DNA of 64,000 nucleotides, taken from the NCBI RefSeq assembly GCF_034670125.1, contig NZ_JAXMOC010000003.1:124001-188000 (forward strand). Reading direction: 5' to 3'. The notes beneath the pieces were generated by a model, which saw only the letters and a list, made by a program, of their open reading frames with translations, was not told the DNA's origin and did not search any database. Position numbers and translations under genes: made by a program. This DNA comes from Maricaulis sp034670125 (lineage in GTDB: Bacteria; Pseudomonadota; Alphaproteobacteria; Caulobacterales; Maricaulaceae). Shown here piece after piece: positions 51,281 through 58,674 of this stretch (its first letter is position 1; each line of letters starts with the position of its first letter).

Positions 51281-51574
51281 TCCGAAAGCGCCACCTGCGA
51301 CAATGACGATCGTCACGCAGGCGCAAAAACATACTCAAACAATGAAAATGAAATTGCGCCGAACTCTCATAACGAAGGCCCGGCTAGCAAATGGGCGCAA
51401 TCACACGTCCATGATGACGATGAAGAGGTCCATACCGACAATACCGGAACTGTGAATTGACGCGCGCGTAAGCCAGTTCGACGCATTGACTTACTGCACG
51501 GGCGAAGGCAGGTTTCCGGCCTATTCTTGTCAGGTGCGCAGACCCATCCGCGCGCGGCCAATCGGAGCCCCAGC
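51281..51574. other. non-coding region upstream of etfBA
   Basis: About 290 bases without a credible gene. TTGAC words near 51459 and 51489 could be -35 boxes for etfBA but no convincing -10 follows at the usual distance. Nothing else stands out. Confidence 0.45.
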
Positions 51575-52324
51575 ATGAAGATTCTCGTCCCCGTCAAACG
51601 GGTCGTCGATTACAACGTGAAGGTCCGCGTCAAGCCCGACCAAACGGGCGTCGACCTCGCGAACGTCAAAATGTCCATGAACCCCTTCTGCGAGATCGCG
51701 GTCGAAGAAGCGATCCGCCTGAAGGAAAAGGGCGTCGCCGAAGAGATCATCGTGGTCTCTGTCGGACCGGCCCAGGCCCAGGAAACGATCCGCACGGCGC
51801 TCGCGATGGGCGCTGATCGCGGCATACTGATCCAGACCGACGATGCCGTCGAACCGCTCGCTGTCGCCAAGCTCCTCAAGGCCGTGGTCGACGAAGAGAG
51901 CCCGGAAATCGTGCTGCTCGGCAAACAGGCCATTGATGGCGACAACAACCAGACCGGCCAGATGCTCGCCGCGCTGCTCGACTGGCCGCAGGGCACCTTT
52001 GCCTCGGAAGTCGCCATCGCGGACGGCAAGGCCTCGGTCACGCGCGAAATCGATGGCGGTCTGCAGACCCTGTCGCTGACGCTGCCGGCCGTTGTCACCA
52101 CCGACCTGCGCCTCAACGAGCCGCGTTATGCGTCGCTGCCGAACATCATGAAGGCCAAGCGCAAACCGATCGACACCAAGTCACCGGCTGACTACGGCGT
52201 CGACACCGCGCCACGCCTGAGCGTGGTGAAAGTGACCGAGCCGCCCAAGCGCGAAGCCGGTATCAAGGTCGAAAGCGTCGCCGAACTCGTCGACAAGCTG
52301 AAAAATGAAGCGGGAGTGATCTGA
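51575..52324 (+). CDS. etfB: electron transfer flavoprotein beta subunit
   Basis: A 249-residue ETF beta subunit. Start at ATG 51575 (MKILVPVKRVVDYNVKV). The family motifs VKMSMNPFCEIAVEEAIRLKE, the AMP-site region AMGADRGILI and VLLGKQAIDGDNNQTGQMLA, and the ETF-beta signature VTTDLRLNEPRYASLPNIMKAKRK (given in part) are all present. With EtfA it carries electrons from acyl-CoA and other dehydrogenases to ETF:quinone oxidoreductase. It is followed after 2 bases by etfA. Confidence 0.97.
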   Translation: MKILVPVKRVVDYNVKVRVKPDQTGVDLANVKMSMNPFCEIAVEEAIRLKEKGVAEEIIVVSVGPAQAQETIRTALAMGADRGILIQTDDAVEPLAVAKLLKAVVDEESPEIVLLGKQAIDGDNNQTGQMLAALLDWPQGTFASEVAIADGKASVTREIDGGLQTLSLTLPAVVTTDLRLNEPRYASLPNIMKAKRKPIDTKSPADYGVDTAPRLSVVKVTEPPKREAGIKVESVAELVDKLKNEAGVI

Positions 52325-52326
52325 TC

Positions 52327-53256
52327 ATGGCTGTTCTCGTTATTGCCGAACATGACAATGCCAGCCTGAATGACGCCACCCGTGCCGTCGTCACGGCGGC
52401 CAAGGCGCTGGGCGGCGACGTCCATGTTCTGGTCGCCGGCTCGAATGCCCAGGCTGTCGCCGATGCCGCCGCCAAGCTGGACGGTGTCGCCAAGGTGCTG
52501 CACGCGGAAAGCGACGTTCTCGCCAAGCCGACGGCGGAAGCCATGGACGCGCTCGTCACCCCGCTGATGGCGGATTATGACGCGGTGCTGGCCGCGGCCA
52601 CGACATCGGGCAAGAATTTCATGCCCCGCGTTGCGGCCAAGCTGGACGTCATGCAGATCTCGGAAATCTCCGAGGTCGTCGCCCCCGACACCTTCGTACG
52701 CCCGGTCTATGCCGGCAACGCGATGATGACGGTAAAGTCGTCCGACGCGAAGAAAGTCATCACGGTCCGCCCGACAACGTTCGGGAAAGCCGGCGATGGC
52801 GGCTCTGCCAGCATCGAGGATCTCGGTGCCGCGTCGGGTCCGTTCAAGTCGCAATTCGTGTCCGAGGAACTGTCCAAGTCGGACCGTCCGGAACTGACCG
52901 CCGCCAAGATCGTCATCTCCGGTGGTCGCGGCATGCAGTCGGGTGACAACTTCCACCTGCTCGACTCGATCGCCGACAAGCTGGGCGCCGCCGTCGGCGC
53001 CTCGCGTGCTGCGGTCGATGCCGGCTATGTGCCGAACGACTACCAGGTCGGCCAGACCGGCAAGGTCGTCGCGCCCGAGCTCTACATTGCCGTCGGCATC
53101 TCCGGTGCCATCCAGCACCTCGCCGGCATGAAGGACTCCAAGGTCATCGTCGCCATCAACAAGGACGAGGAAGCACCGATCTTCCAGGTCGCCGATTACG
53201 GCCTGGTCGCGGATCTCTTCAACGCCCTGCCCGAGCTCGACGCCGCGCTCGGCTAG
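52327..53256 (+). CDS. etfA: electron transfer flavoprotein alpha subunit
   Basis: A 309-residue ETF alpha subunit. The N-terminal domain pairs with EtfB; the C-terminal FAD domain shows VISGGRGMQSGDNFHLL near residue 198, ADKLGAAVGASRAAVDAGYV, and the signature GVSGAIQHLAGMKDSK-like segment (here GISGAIQHLAGMKDSK) near 258 followed by VIVAINKDEEAPIFQVADYGLV. Length is normal. Directly downstream of etfB with a 2-base gap, ended by a strong terminator. Confidence 0.97.
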   Translation: MAVLVIAEHDNASLNDATRAVVTAAKALGGDVHVLVAGSNAQAVADAAAKLDGVAKVLHAESDVLAKPTAEAMDALVTPLMADYDAVLAAATTSGKNFMPRVAAKLDVMQISEISEVVAPDTFVRPVYAGNAMMTVKSSDAKKVITVRPTTFGKAGDGGSASIEDLGAASGPFKSQFVSEELSKSDRPELTAAKIVISGGRGMQSGDNFHLLDSIADKLGAAVGASRAAVDAGYVPNDYQVGQTGKVVAPELYIAVGISGAIQHLAGMKDSKVIVAINKDEEAPIFQVADYGLVADLFNALPELDAALG

Positions 53257-53280
53257 GCTGACGCGACATCGAAACGATCA

Positions 53281-53310
53281 AGGCCCGGCTGGTTCAGCCG
53301 GGCCTTTTTC
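53281..53310 (+). terminator. intrinsic terminator of etfBA
   Basis: An 11-bp stem AAGGCCCGGCT / AGCCGGGCCTT (53281-53291 with 53297-53307) and a T run follow the etfA stop by 25 bases. Confidence 0.92.
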
Positions 53311-53324
53311 GTGATCCGGTCGAA

Positions 53325-54737
53325 CTACCGGATGGCGAGTTGGTGCTGCCCCAGGCGCCACCAGGTGCGGAGAGAGGATGGCTGCGTTGCCGCTTCGGAC
53401 AGATCATCGAGCCGGTCCCGATCAAGCCAGCGGCCGTCGCGCATCACCGCTTCAAGGTCATGGAGGCGGGCCAGGTCCTGTGTCGGGTCACCGTCCACCA
53501 GGATCAGGTCGGCGGCACAGCCGACTGCCAGGCAGCCGATCTGCCCGTCCATCCCCAGCACGTCCGCGCCATTCAGGGTGGCCGCCTGGATGGCTTCGAG
53601 CGGGGTCAGACCGGCTTCCACGAGGATTTCCATCTCACGAAGGGTGGAGACACCATGGGGCGAGACCATCACACCGGAATCCGAGCCAACCGTCAGCCGG
53701 ACGCCGGCCTGATGGAGCGCCCCGGTGAAGGCGATATAGAAGGCCTGCATGCGGGTCCGGTCATCGTGTTGATAGGCACTCCAGAAGGCCCACCCGTCAC
53801 GCTCGAAGCTGGCGACCACCGGATTGTAGCCGGTCATCTCGGGGCGCGTGATATGAGCGCCCTCGGTCTCCACGATCCGCGCCAGGTTTTCGTGCACGAC
53901 CAGCGTCGGATCGATTACCGTTCCCGAGGTCGCGATCTGGCGGGCAAGCTGGCGCATGCGATCCATGTCCATGTCATCGTCCAGCCCGTACCAGACGACC
54001 GATTCGGCATGTTCCAGGGTCTGGAATCCAGCCTCCAGCGAGGCGACAAAAGGCAGCGGGTCGGATTCGGTGCCCTCGACCGGGTGACCGCTCATCGTCA
54101 TTCCCAGCGCGGCGGCTTCGTCGCGGATGGCAGCAAAACTCTCGCGCGACAGGTTGGAATAGAGCTTGAGATGGCGAAACCCGGCCGCATGCTGTCGGCG
54201 TACGGCGGCCCGTGCCTCCTCGGCGCCAGCGACCAATTCTTGCAGCTCATTGCCGTTGCGGCCCCCGATTTCATTGAGGATCGGACCGGTCGTGATCAGG
54301 CGCGGTCCCAGAATGCCGCCACGCTCGATCCGCTCGGCCAAGGGCAGGTGAAACGGCATGCCGCCCGTATTGCGCACCGTGGTGACGCCGTGTGCCAGAC
54401 CCGCCGCGAGATCGGCTTCATCGAACACATGCACATGGACATCGATGAGACCGGGCATCAGCGTGCGTCCCTGCGCGTCGATCCGCTCGAGATCGTCATG
54501 GCCGCCCGGGACAGCGCCCGTGCCCCGCCACTCGATCCGGCCATCGATCACCAGAACCGAACCATCCGGCTGCAAGGCACCCGTCACCGGGTCGAGCAGA
54601 ACCGCATTCTCGATCACATGGGAGCGATGATCGTCCCGCTCTGGCAGCATGCCGGACGGCACCTGCCAGGCGGAGACCAGGAAGGCGGTGAGGCCCGCGA
54701 GGAGAAGGGCCATGACGGCCAGGAGTGTTCGCAACAT
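53325..54737 (-). CDS. exported amidohydrolase (imidazolonepropionase/prolidase-like)
   Basis: A 470-residue amidohydrolase; start at ATG 54737 (MLRTLLAVMALLLAG) with GGGAGA upstream. It has a signal or anchor, a beta-sandwich, then TLMPGLIDVHVHVFDEAD (HxH metal ligands near 95), TTVRNTGG, KLYSNLSR with the bridging Lys, MSGHPVEG and LEHAES as His ligands, and LTVGSDSGVMV as the last Asp. This is the pattern of Xaa-Pro-type dipeptidases and related secreted amidohydrolases. Its neighbour on the same strand is a membrane AraC regulator, 88 bases upstream, which may control it. Confidence 0.88.
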   Translation of the reverse strand: MLRTLLAVMALLLAGLTAFLVSAWQVPSGMLPERDDHRSHVIENAVLLDPVTGALQPDGSVLVIDGRIEWRGTGAVPGGHDDLERIDAQGRTLMPGLIDVHVHVFDEADLAAGLAHGVTTVRNTGGMPFHLPLAERIERGGILGPRLITTGPILNEIGGRNGNELQELVAGAEEARAAVRRQHAAGFRHLKLYSNLSRESFAAIRDEAAALGMTMSGHPVEGTESDPLPFVASLEAGFQTLEHAESVVWYGLDDDMDMDRMRQLARQIATSGTVIDPTLVVHENLARIVETEGAHITRPEMTGYNPVVASFERDGWAFWSAYQHDDRTRMQAFYIAFTGALHQAGVRLTVGSDSGVMVSPHGVSTLREMEILVEAGLTPLEAIQAATLNGADVLGMDGQIGCLAVGCAADLILVDGDPTQDLARLHDLEAVMRDGRWLDRDRLDDLSEAATQPSSLRTWWRLGQHQLAIR

Positions 54738-54825
54738 GTGTGTCTCCCGTTTGTTGACGGGATGACAGGAGCACGACACCGCACCGGGGTCGTCCGGGAT
54801 CCGGAAACCGGACGTCCGGAATCCG

Positions 54826-55941
54826 TCAGCGAATAACCTGATCGGATGCCGGACCTTGCGCGGAAGGTGACAGGGCTTCGACATAGGCCGATGGCGTCTG
54901 ACCGGTTTCCCGCTTGAAGACGGCATTGAAGACTGATTTCGAGCTGAAGCCCGCCGTGTAGGCCAGATCGATCAGGCGCCGTCGTGCCGGTCCCGCGGCA
55001 TCCTCCTTCATCATCGCGCACACATCCTCGATCCGCAGCGCGTTGATGTAGTCATTGAAATTGCGACCGGTCTGCGACTTGATCGCCACCGACACCGCCC
55101 GCTCGGCGAGACGCGCGGCCGCCGCCACCTCCTGCCGGGTGAGCCGGGGCTCGGAGTACAGGGCCTCACCGCGCACGACCGCCTCGATGCGCTGGAAGTC
55201 CGACGCCCGATCGGCAGTGTCTGTCGCGCCGACCGGAGTGGCTGTGGCCGGCTTGCCTGTGTCGCGACCCCATCCGGCGAGCATGTCCGCGTCCAGGCCC
55301 GAGAACAGGCGCCCGTGGCGGACAGCCAGAACAATGAGGACACAGAGGAAGAGCAGCGAGATCGCGATCTGGAACACATAGGCAGACTGGGTCCCCAGCC
55401 AGGGCCAATAGGGATGCAACCAGCGCGCATCCATACGCACAATGTCGAAGACCCCGTCGACGACGTAGAACACGATCAGCCCCACCATCCAGTTCAGCTG
55501 GATGGTCTGGGCGTCCGAACGGGTTTCGCGGGTGGCCCTGTGGAAGCGATGGATCATCATGATCGTGGCCGCCGAATAGGCGAACAGGCTCAGCCTGGCA
55601 GCATGCTCGACCAGGCCGATCCAGGGCGTCAGAAACAGCGCGATCAAGAATGGCATCGCGTGCGGCGAGTCGCGCCAGCGCAGACCCGGCCCGGACAGCA
55701 TCACCCCCCGGGCGACCAGATAGACCAGGGGCGGATAGGCGAGACGAAAGGCCGGCGTCACCAGCCAGATGCCGCGAAATCCGGCGACTTCCTCCAGAAA
55801 ATTGAAGACCATCCAGAGCACCGACATCGCCATCAAGGCTGACGCCGCCCGCAGCCGCGGTTGCGACACCGTCAGGGCAACACCGAGGCCGGCGACCGCT
55901 ATCAGCGCGAATTGCAGGAGATTGACGGCGGACAGGGTCAT
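54826..55941 (-). CDS. membrane-anchored AraC-family regulator
   Basis: A 371-residue protein. Residues 1-210 hold six to seven hydrophobic segments; residues about 255-365 form an AraC/XylS helix-turn-helix domain (RLTRQEVAAAARLAERAVSVAIKSQTG, then LIDLAYTAGFSSKSVFNAVFKRETGQTPSAY). AraC proteins with a polytopic sensor are fairly common in this lineage and probably read an envelope signal. It lies upstream of, and on the same strand as, the amidohydrolase gene, its most likely target. The helix-turn-helix residues look intact. Confidence 0.9.
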   Translation of the reverse strand: MTLSAVNLLQFALIAVAGLGVALTVSQPRLRAASALMAMSVLWMVFNFLEEVAGFRGIWLVTPAFRLAYPPLVYLVARGVMLSGPGLRWRDSPHAMPFLIALFLTPWIGLVEHAARLSLFAYSAATIMMIHRFHRATRETRSDAQTIQLNWMVGLIVFYVVDGVFDIVRMDARWLHPYWPWLGTQSAYVFQIAISLLFLCVLIVLAVRHGRLFSGLDADMLAGWGRDTGKPATATPVGATDTADRASDFQRIEAVVRGEALYSEPRLTRQEVAAAARLAERAVSVAIKSQTGRNFNDYINALRIEDVCAMMKEDAAGPARRRLIDLAYTAGFSSKSVFNAVFKRETGQTPSAYVEALSPSAQGPASDQVIR

Positions 55942-56006
55942 CGCGCCAGACTAGCCCGGTTGGGGATGGTTACAATCGGCCCGGCCGACGTCACGGCGCG
56001 GCGGCT

Positions 56007-56306
56007 TCACGCCTTCCACCCGCGAAACACGCGATACTCGCGGATCCCGGCCAGCGCGCGATGTCCGGCTGCTGCGTCACGGGATGTCACCGCCTCGGCT
56101 ACCAGGCGGTACAGATGCTCTGGCGCTTCCTGAAGATGCGGCGACCCCATCAGGCCGGCATCCAGCTCCACGCCATTCTCGGTCGCGCCGATCAGCGCCT
56201 GTTCGATCCGCCACAAATCGCCGCGCAATCCGCCGTCGCGGGATTGGTGGCGCATCACCAGGATCGCAAGGACAACCAGCAAGGCAAAGGGAAGCAGAAG
56301 GGCCAT
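56007..56306 (-). CDS. small membrane-anchored protein of unknown function
   Basis: A 99-residue protein with one N-terminal membrane segment (LLPFALLVVLAILVM) followed by a soluble helical part (LRGDLWRIEQALIG; APEHLYRLVAEAV). I recognise no family. It sits between the AraC regulator and tlpA. The sequence keeps a plausible amphipathic pattern, but coding support is limited to length, the membrane segment and lack of a better frame. Confidence 0.5.
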   Translation of the reverse strand: MALLLPFALLVVLAILVMRHQSRDGGLRGDLWRIEQALIGATENGVELDAGLMGSPHLQEAPEHLYRLVAEAVTSRDAAAGHRALAGIREYRVFRGWKA

Positions 56307-56460
56307 GACACAGCTTTATTCGCTTGCCGCGGCGACCTCAATCGCTTCCACCACCGGGCACAGGTCAACGAGCCTGACACTCACCCCGGCGGGTCGCCTG
56401 TTCAGCCCCGCAGCGCCCCGCCACAGTTGACGTTTGGACGGTCACGAAATGACCGTGAGG

Positions 56461-57048
56461 TCACACATTACGCCGGATCGCGGCGCGGATCAGCGCGTAG
56501 GCATCGTCGCTATTCCATTCCGCCGGAGCCGGCACGCGACCGATCTCCCGACCCAGCCCGTCATAGAGAATGGACATCGGCAGGCCGATCGCCCGCACGC
56601 GATTGGGGCTGGAAAAGGTCTCGTCGTGGATGAGCGGCAGATTGTCGAGCTCCATTCGGGTGAGAAACTCACGGGCATCCTCGATCGAGCGGTCCAACGT
56701 CACCGTGACGACCTGGAACTCATCGCCCCCCAACTCCGACTGGAGGTCGGACAGCGCCGGCATTTCTTCCACGCAGGGCCCGCACCAGGTCGCCCAGTAA
56801 TTTACCAGGATCACCTGGCCGCGATAGTCGGACAGCCGGACTTCTTCGCCATCGCCATTGCGATAGGCCAGGTCGGGCTGCGCCGGGGCGTCGTCGATCG
56901 AGACAAAGGCCCGCATCTCACCATGAGCATAGCTGTCCAGTGGACCGGTTTCGCCCTTGCTCGCACCGGAAAGCATCACGTATAGGAACCACCCTATGGC
57001 CAGGATGGTCATGCCCAGTATACCAAGGCCGATCGGCGACATTTTCAT
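56461..57048 (-). CDS. tlpA: TlpA-family thiol-disulphide reductase
   Basis: A 195-residue membrane-anchored periplasmic thioredoxin. Start at ATG 57048 (MKMSPIGLGILG) with GGAGGA upstream; the open frame upstream is antisense to argH. One membrane anchor (about 6-27), then the thioredoxin fold with VNYWATWCGPCVEEMPAL (WCGPC at 88-92) and the cis-Pro in IGLPMSILYD near 157. TlpA proteins keep copper-centre or cytochrome c precursor thiols reduced for oxidase assembly. The divergent tlpA-argH arrangement is conserved in alphaproteobacteria. Confidence 0.9.
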   Translation of the reverse strand: MKMSPIGLGILGMTILAIGWFLYVMLSGASKGETGPLDSYAHGEMRAFVSIDDAPAQPDLAYRNGDGEEVRLSDYRGQVILVNYWATWCGPCVEEMPALSDLQSELGGDEFQVVTVTLDRSIEDAREFLTRMELDNLPLIHDETFSSPNRVRAIGLPMSILYDGLGREIGRVPAPAEWNSDDAYALIRAAIRRNV

Positions 57049-57073
57049 ATCATTTCCTCCACGGGACACCGAC

Positions 57074-58492
57074 ATGGCTGACGACAGTTCGAACGACGGC
57101 CGGGCAAAGGCCTCCAGCGCCATGTGGGGCGGCCGCTTCTCGGCCGGCCCGTCAGCCGTCATGGAGGCCATCAACGCGTCGGTCGACATCGACCAGCGAA
57201 TGGCGGACCAGGATATTGATGGATCCCTCGCCCACAGCCGAATGTTGGCCGCAACCGGGGTGATTTCAAGCGCCGATGCTGCGGCGATCCAGCGCGGGCT
57301 TGAACAGGTCCGCTCCGAGATCCATGCCGGCGACTTCCCGTGGTCGAAAGCGCTTGAAGACGTTCACATGAATGTCGAGGCGCGATTGAAGGACATTATC
57401 GGCGAGCCCGCCGGCCGTTTGCACACCGCTCGCTCGCGCAATGACCAGGTCGCGACCGACTTCCGGCTCTGGCTGCGCGATGCCTGCGACCGGATCGACG
57501 CGATGCTCGCCGCTTACCAGACTGCCCTGGTCAAGCAGGCCGAGATCCATGCCGACCAGGTCATGCCGGGCTTCACCCATTTGCAGACCGCGCAACCGGT
57601 CTCGCTGGGTCACCATCTTTTGAGCTATGTGGAAGTCGCGCAGCGTGATCGCGGCCGTTTCGCCGATGCCCGCAAGCGCCTCAATGAAAGCCCGCTCGGC
57701 TGTGCGGCCCTGGCCGGCACCGCCTTCCCCATCGATCGCGAGATGACCGCCAGTGATCTTGGGTTTGACCGACCGATGGCCAATTCACTCGACGGCGTCG
57801 CTGCCCGTGACTTTGCGCTGGAAGTGCTGTCGGCCGCCTCGATCTGCGCCGTGAACCTGTCGCGCTTCGCCGAGGAGATCGTGCTGTGGTGCACCCGCCG
57901 TTTCGGCTTTGCGACCCTGTCCGATGCCTGGTCGACCGGCTCCTCGATCATGCCGCAAAAGCGCAATCCCGACGCCGCCGAGCTGGTCCGCGCCAAGCCG
58001 GGCCGCATCATCGGCTCGCTGACCGGACTGCTGACCGTGGTGAAGGGCCTGCCGCTCGCCTATTCCAAGGACCTGCAGGAAGACAAGGCGCCGGTCTTCC
58101 AGGCGATCGACGATCTGGAACTGGCCTTGCTGTCGATGGCGGGCATGGCCGGCGACCTCACCTTCTTCCCTGAAGCCCTGGAAGAGGCTGCCGGTGAAGC
58201 CTATTCCGACGCCACCGACCTCGCCGACTACGTCGTGCGCGAGCTGGGCAAGCCTTTCCGCGACGCCCATCACATCTCCGGCTCGATCGTCAAACGGGCC
58301 GAGGCCAGAGGCGTGCCACTGGCGGAGCTGTCGCTGGCCGAGATGCAATCCGTTGAACCGGCTATCGACGAGGCCGTGTTTTCCGTGTTGAGTGCGCGGG
58401 CATCGATGATGAGCCGGACCAGTTTTGGCGGCACGTCGCCGATCCGGGTCCGCGAACAGGTGGCGATCTGGAAGGATCGCCTGGGTTGTTGA
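57074..58492 (+). CDS. argH: argininosuccinate lyase
   Basis: A 472-residue enzyme, the last step of arginine synthesis (argininosuccinate to arginine and fumarate). Start at ATG 57074. Family motifs: MWGGRFSAGPSAVMEAINAS near residue 17, RLHTARSRNDQVATDFRLW near 121, GFTHLQTAQPVSLGHHLLSY near 166, and the fumarase/lyase signature GSSIMPQKRNPDAAELVR near 292. Here the usual Lys-Lys of that signature reads Lys-Arg, a common change in this group. It is followed 11 bases later by lptM. Confidence 0.97.
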   Translation: MADDSSNDGRAKASSAMWGGRFSAGPSAVMEAINASVDIDQRMADQDIDGSLAHSRMLAATGVISSADAAAIQRGLEQVRSEIHAGDFPWSKALEDVHMNVEARLKDIIGEPAGRLHTARSRNDQVATDFRLWLRDACDRIDAMLAAYQTALVKQAEIHADQVMPGFTHLQTAQPVSLGHHLLSYVEVAQRDRGRFADARKRLNESPLGCAALAGTAFPIDREMTASDLGFDRPMANSLDGVAARDFALEVLSAASICAVNLSRFAEEIVLWCTRRFGFATLSDAWSTGSSIMPQKRNPDAAELVRAKPGRIIGSLTGLLTVVKGLPLAYSKDLQEDKAPVFQAIDDLELALLSMAGMAGDLTFFPEALEEAAGEAYSDATDLADYVVRELGKPFRDAHHISGSIVKRAEARGVPLAELSLAEMQSVEPAIDEAVFSVLSARASMMSRTSFGGTSPIRVREQVAIWKDRLGC

Positions 58493-58503
58493 GAGCAATT
58501 GCG

Positions 58504-58641
58504 ATGAAACGTCTGGCTACCTTCACACTCGTCGCGCTCAGCGCGCTCGCCGTCGCGGCCTGTGGTCTGCGAGGCAATCTCGACCGTCCCGACCCGCTCT
58601 GGGGTGAGCCGCCGGCCGCGGAAGACGAGAGCGGCGAATAG
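58504..58641 (+). CDS. lptM: LptM-like small lipoprotein (YifL family)
   Basis: A 45-residue lipoprotein, MKRLATFTLVALSALAVA followed by lipobox AAC and the LptM motif CGLRGNLDRPDPLW (Cys-Gly-x-x-Gly-x-Leu-x-x-Pro). Such proteins in E. coli assist LptD folding at the outer membrane. The gene begins 11 bases after argH. In related genomes it stands between argH and lysA; here lysA does not follow. Short length makes the call depend on motif and position. Confidence 0.85.
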   Translation: MKRLATFTLVALSALAVAACGLRGNLDRPDPLWGEPPAAEDESGE

Positions 58642-58674
58642 CCGGTTGACGCCCCAGCGGCTCACCAAAGTGTA

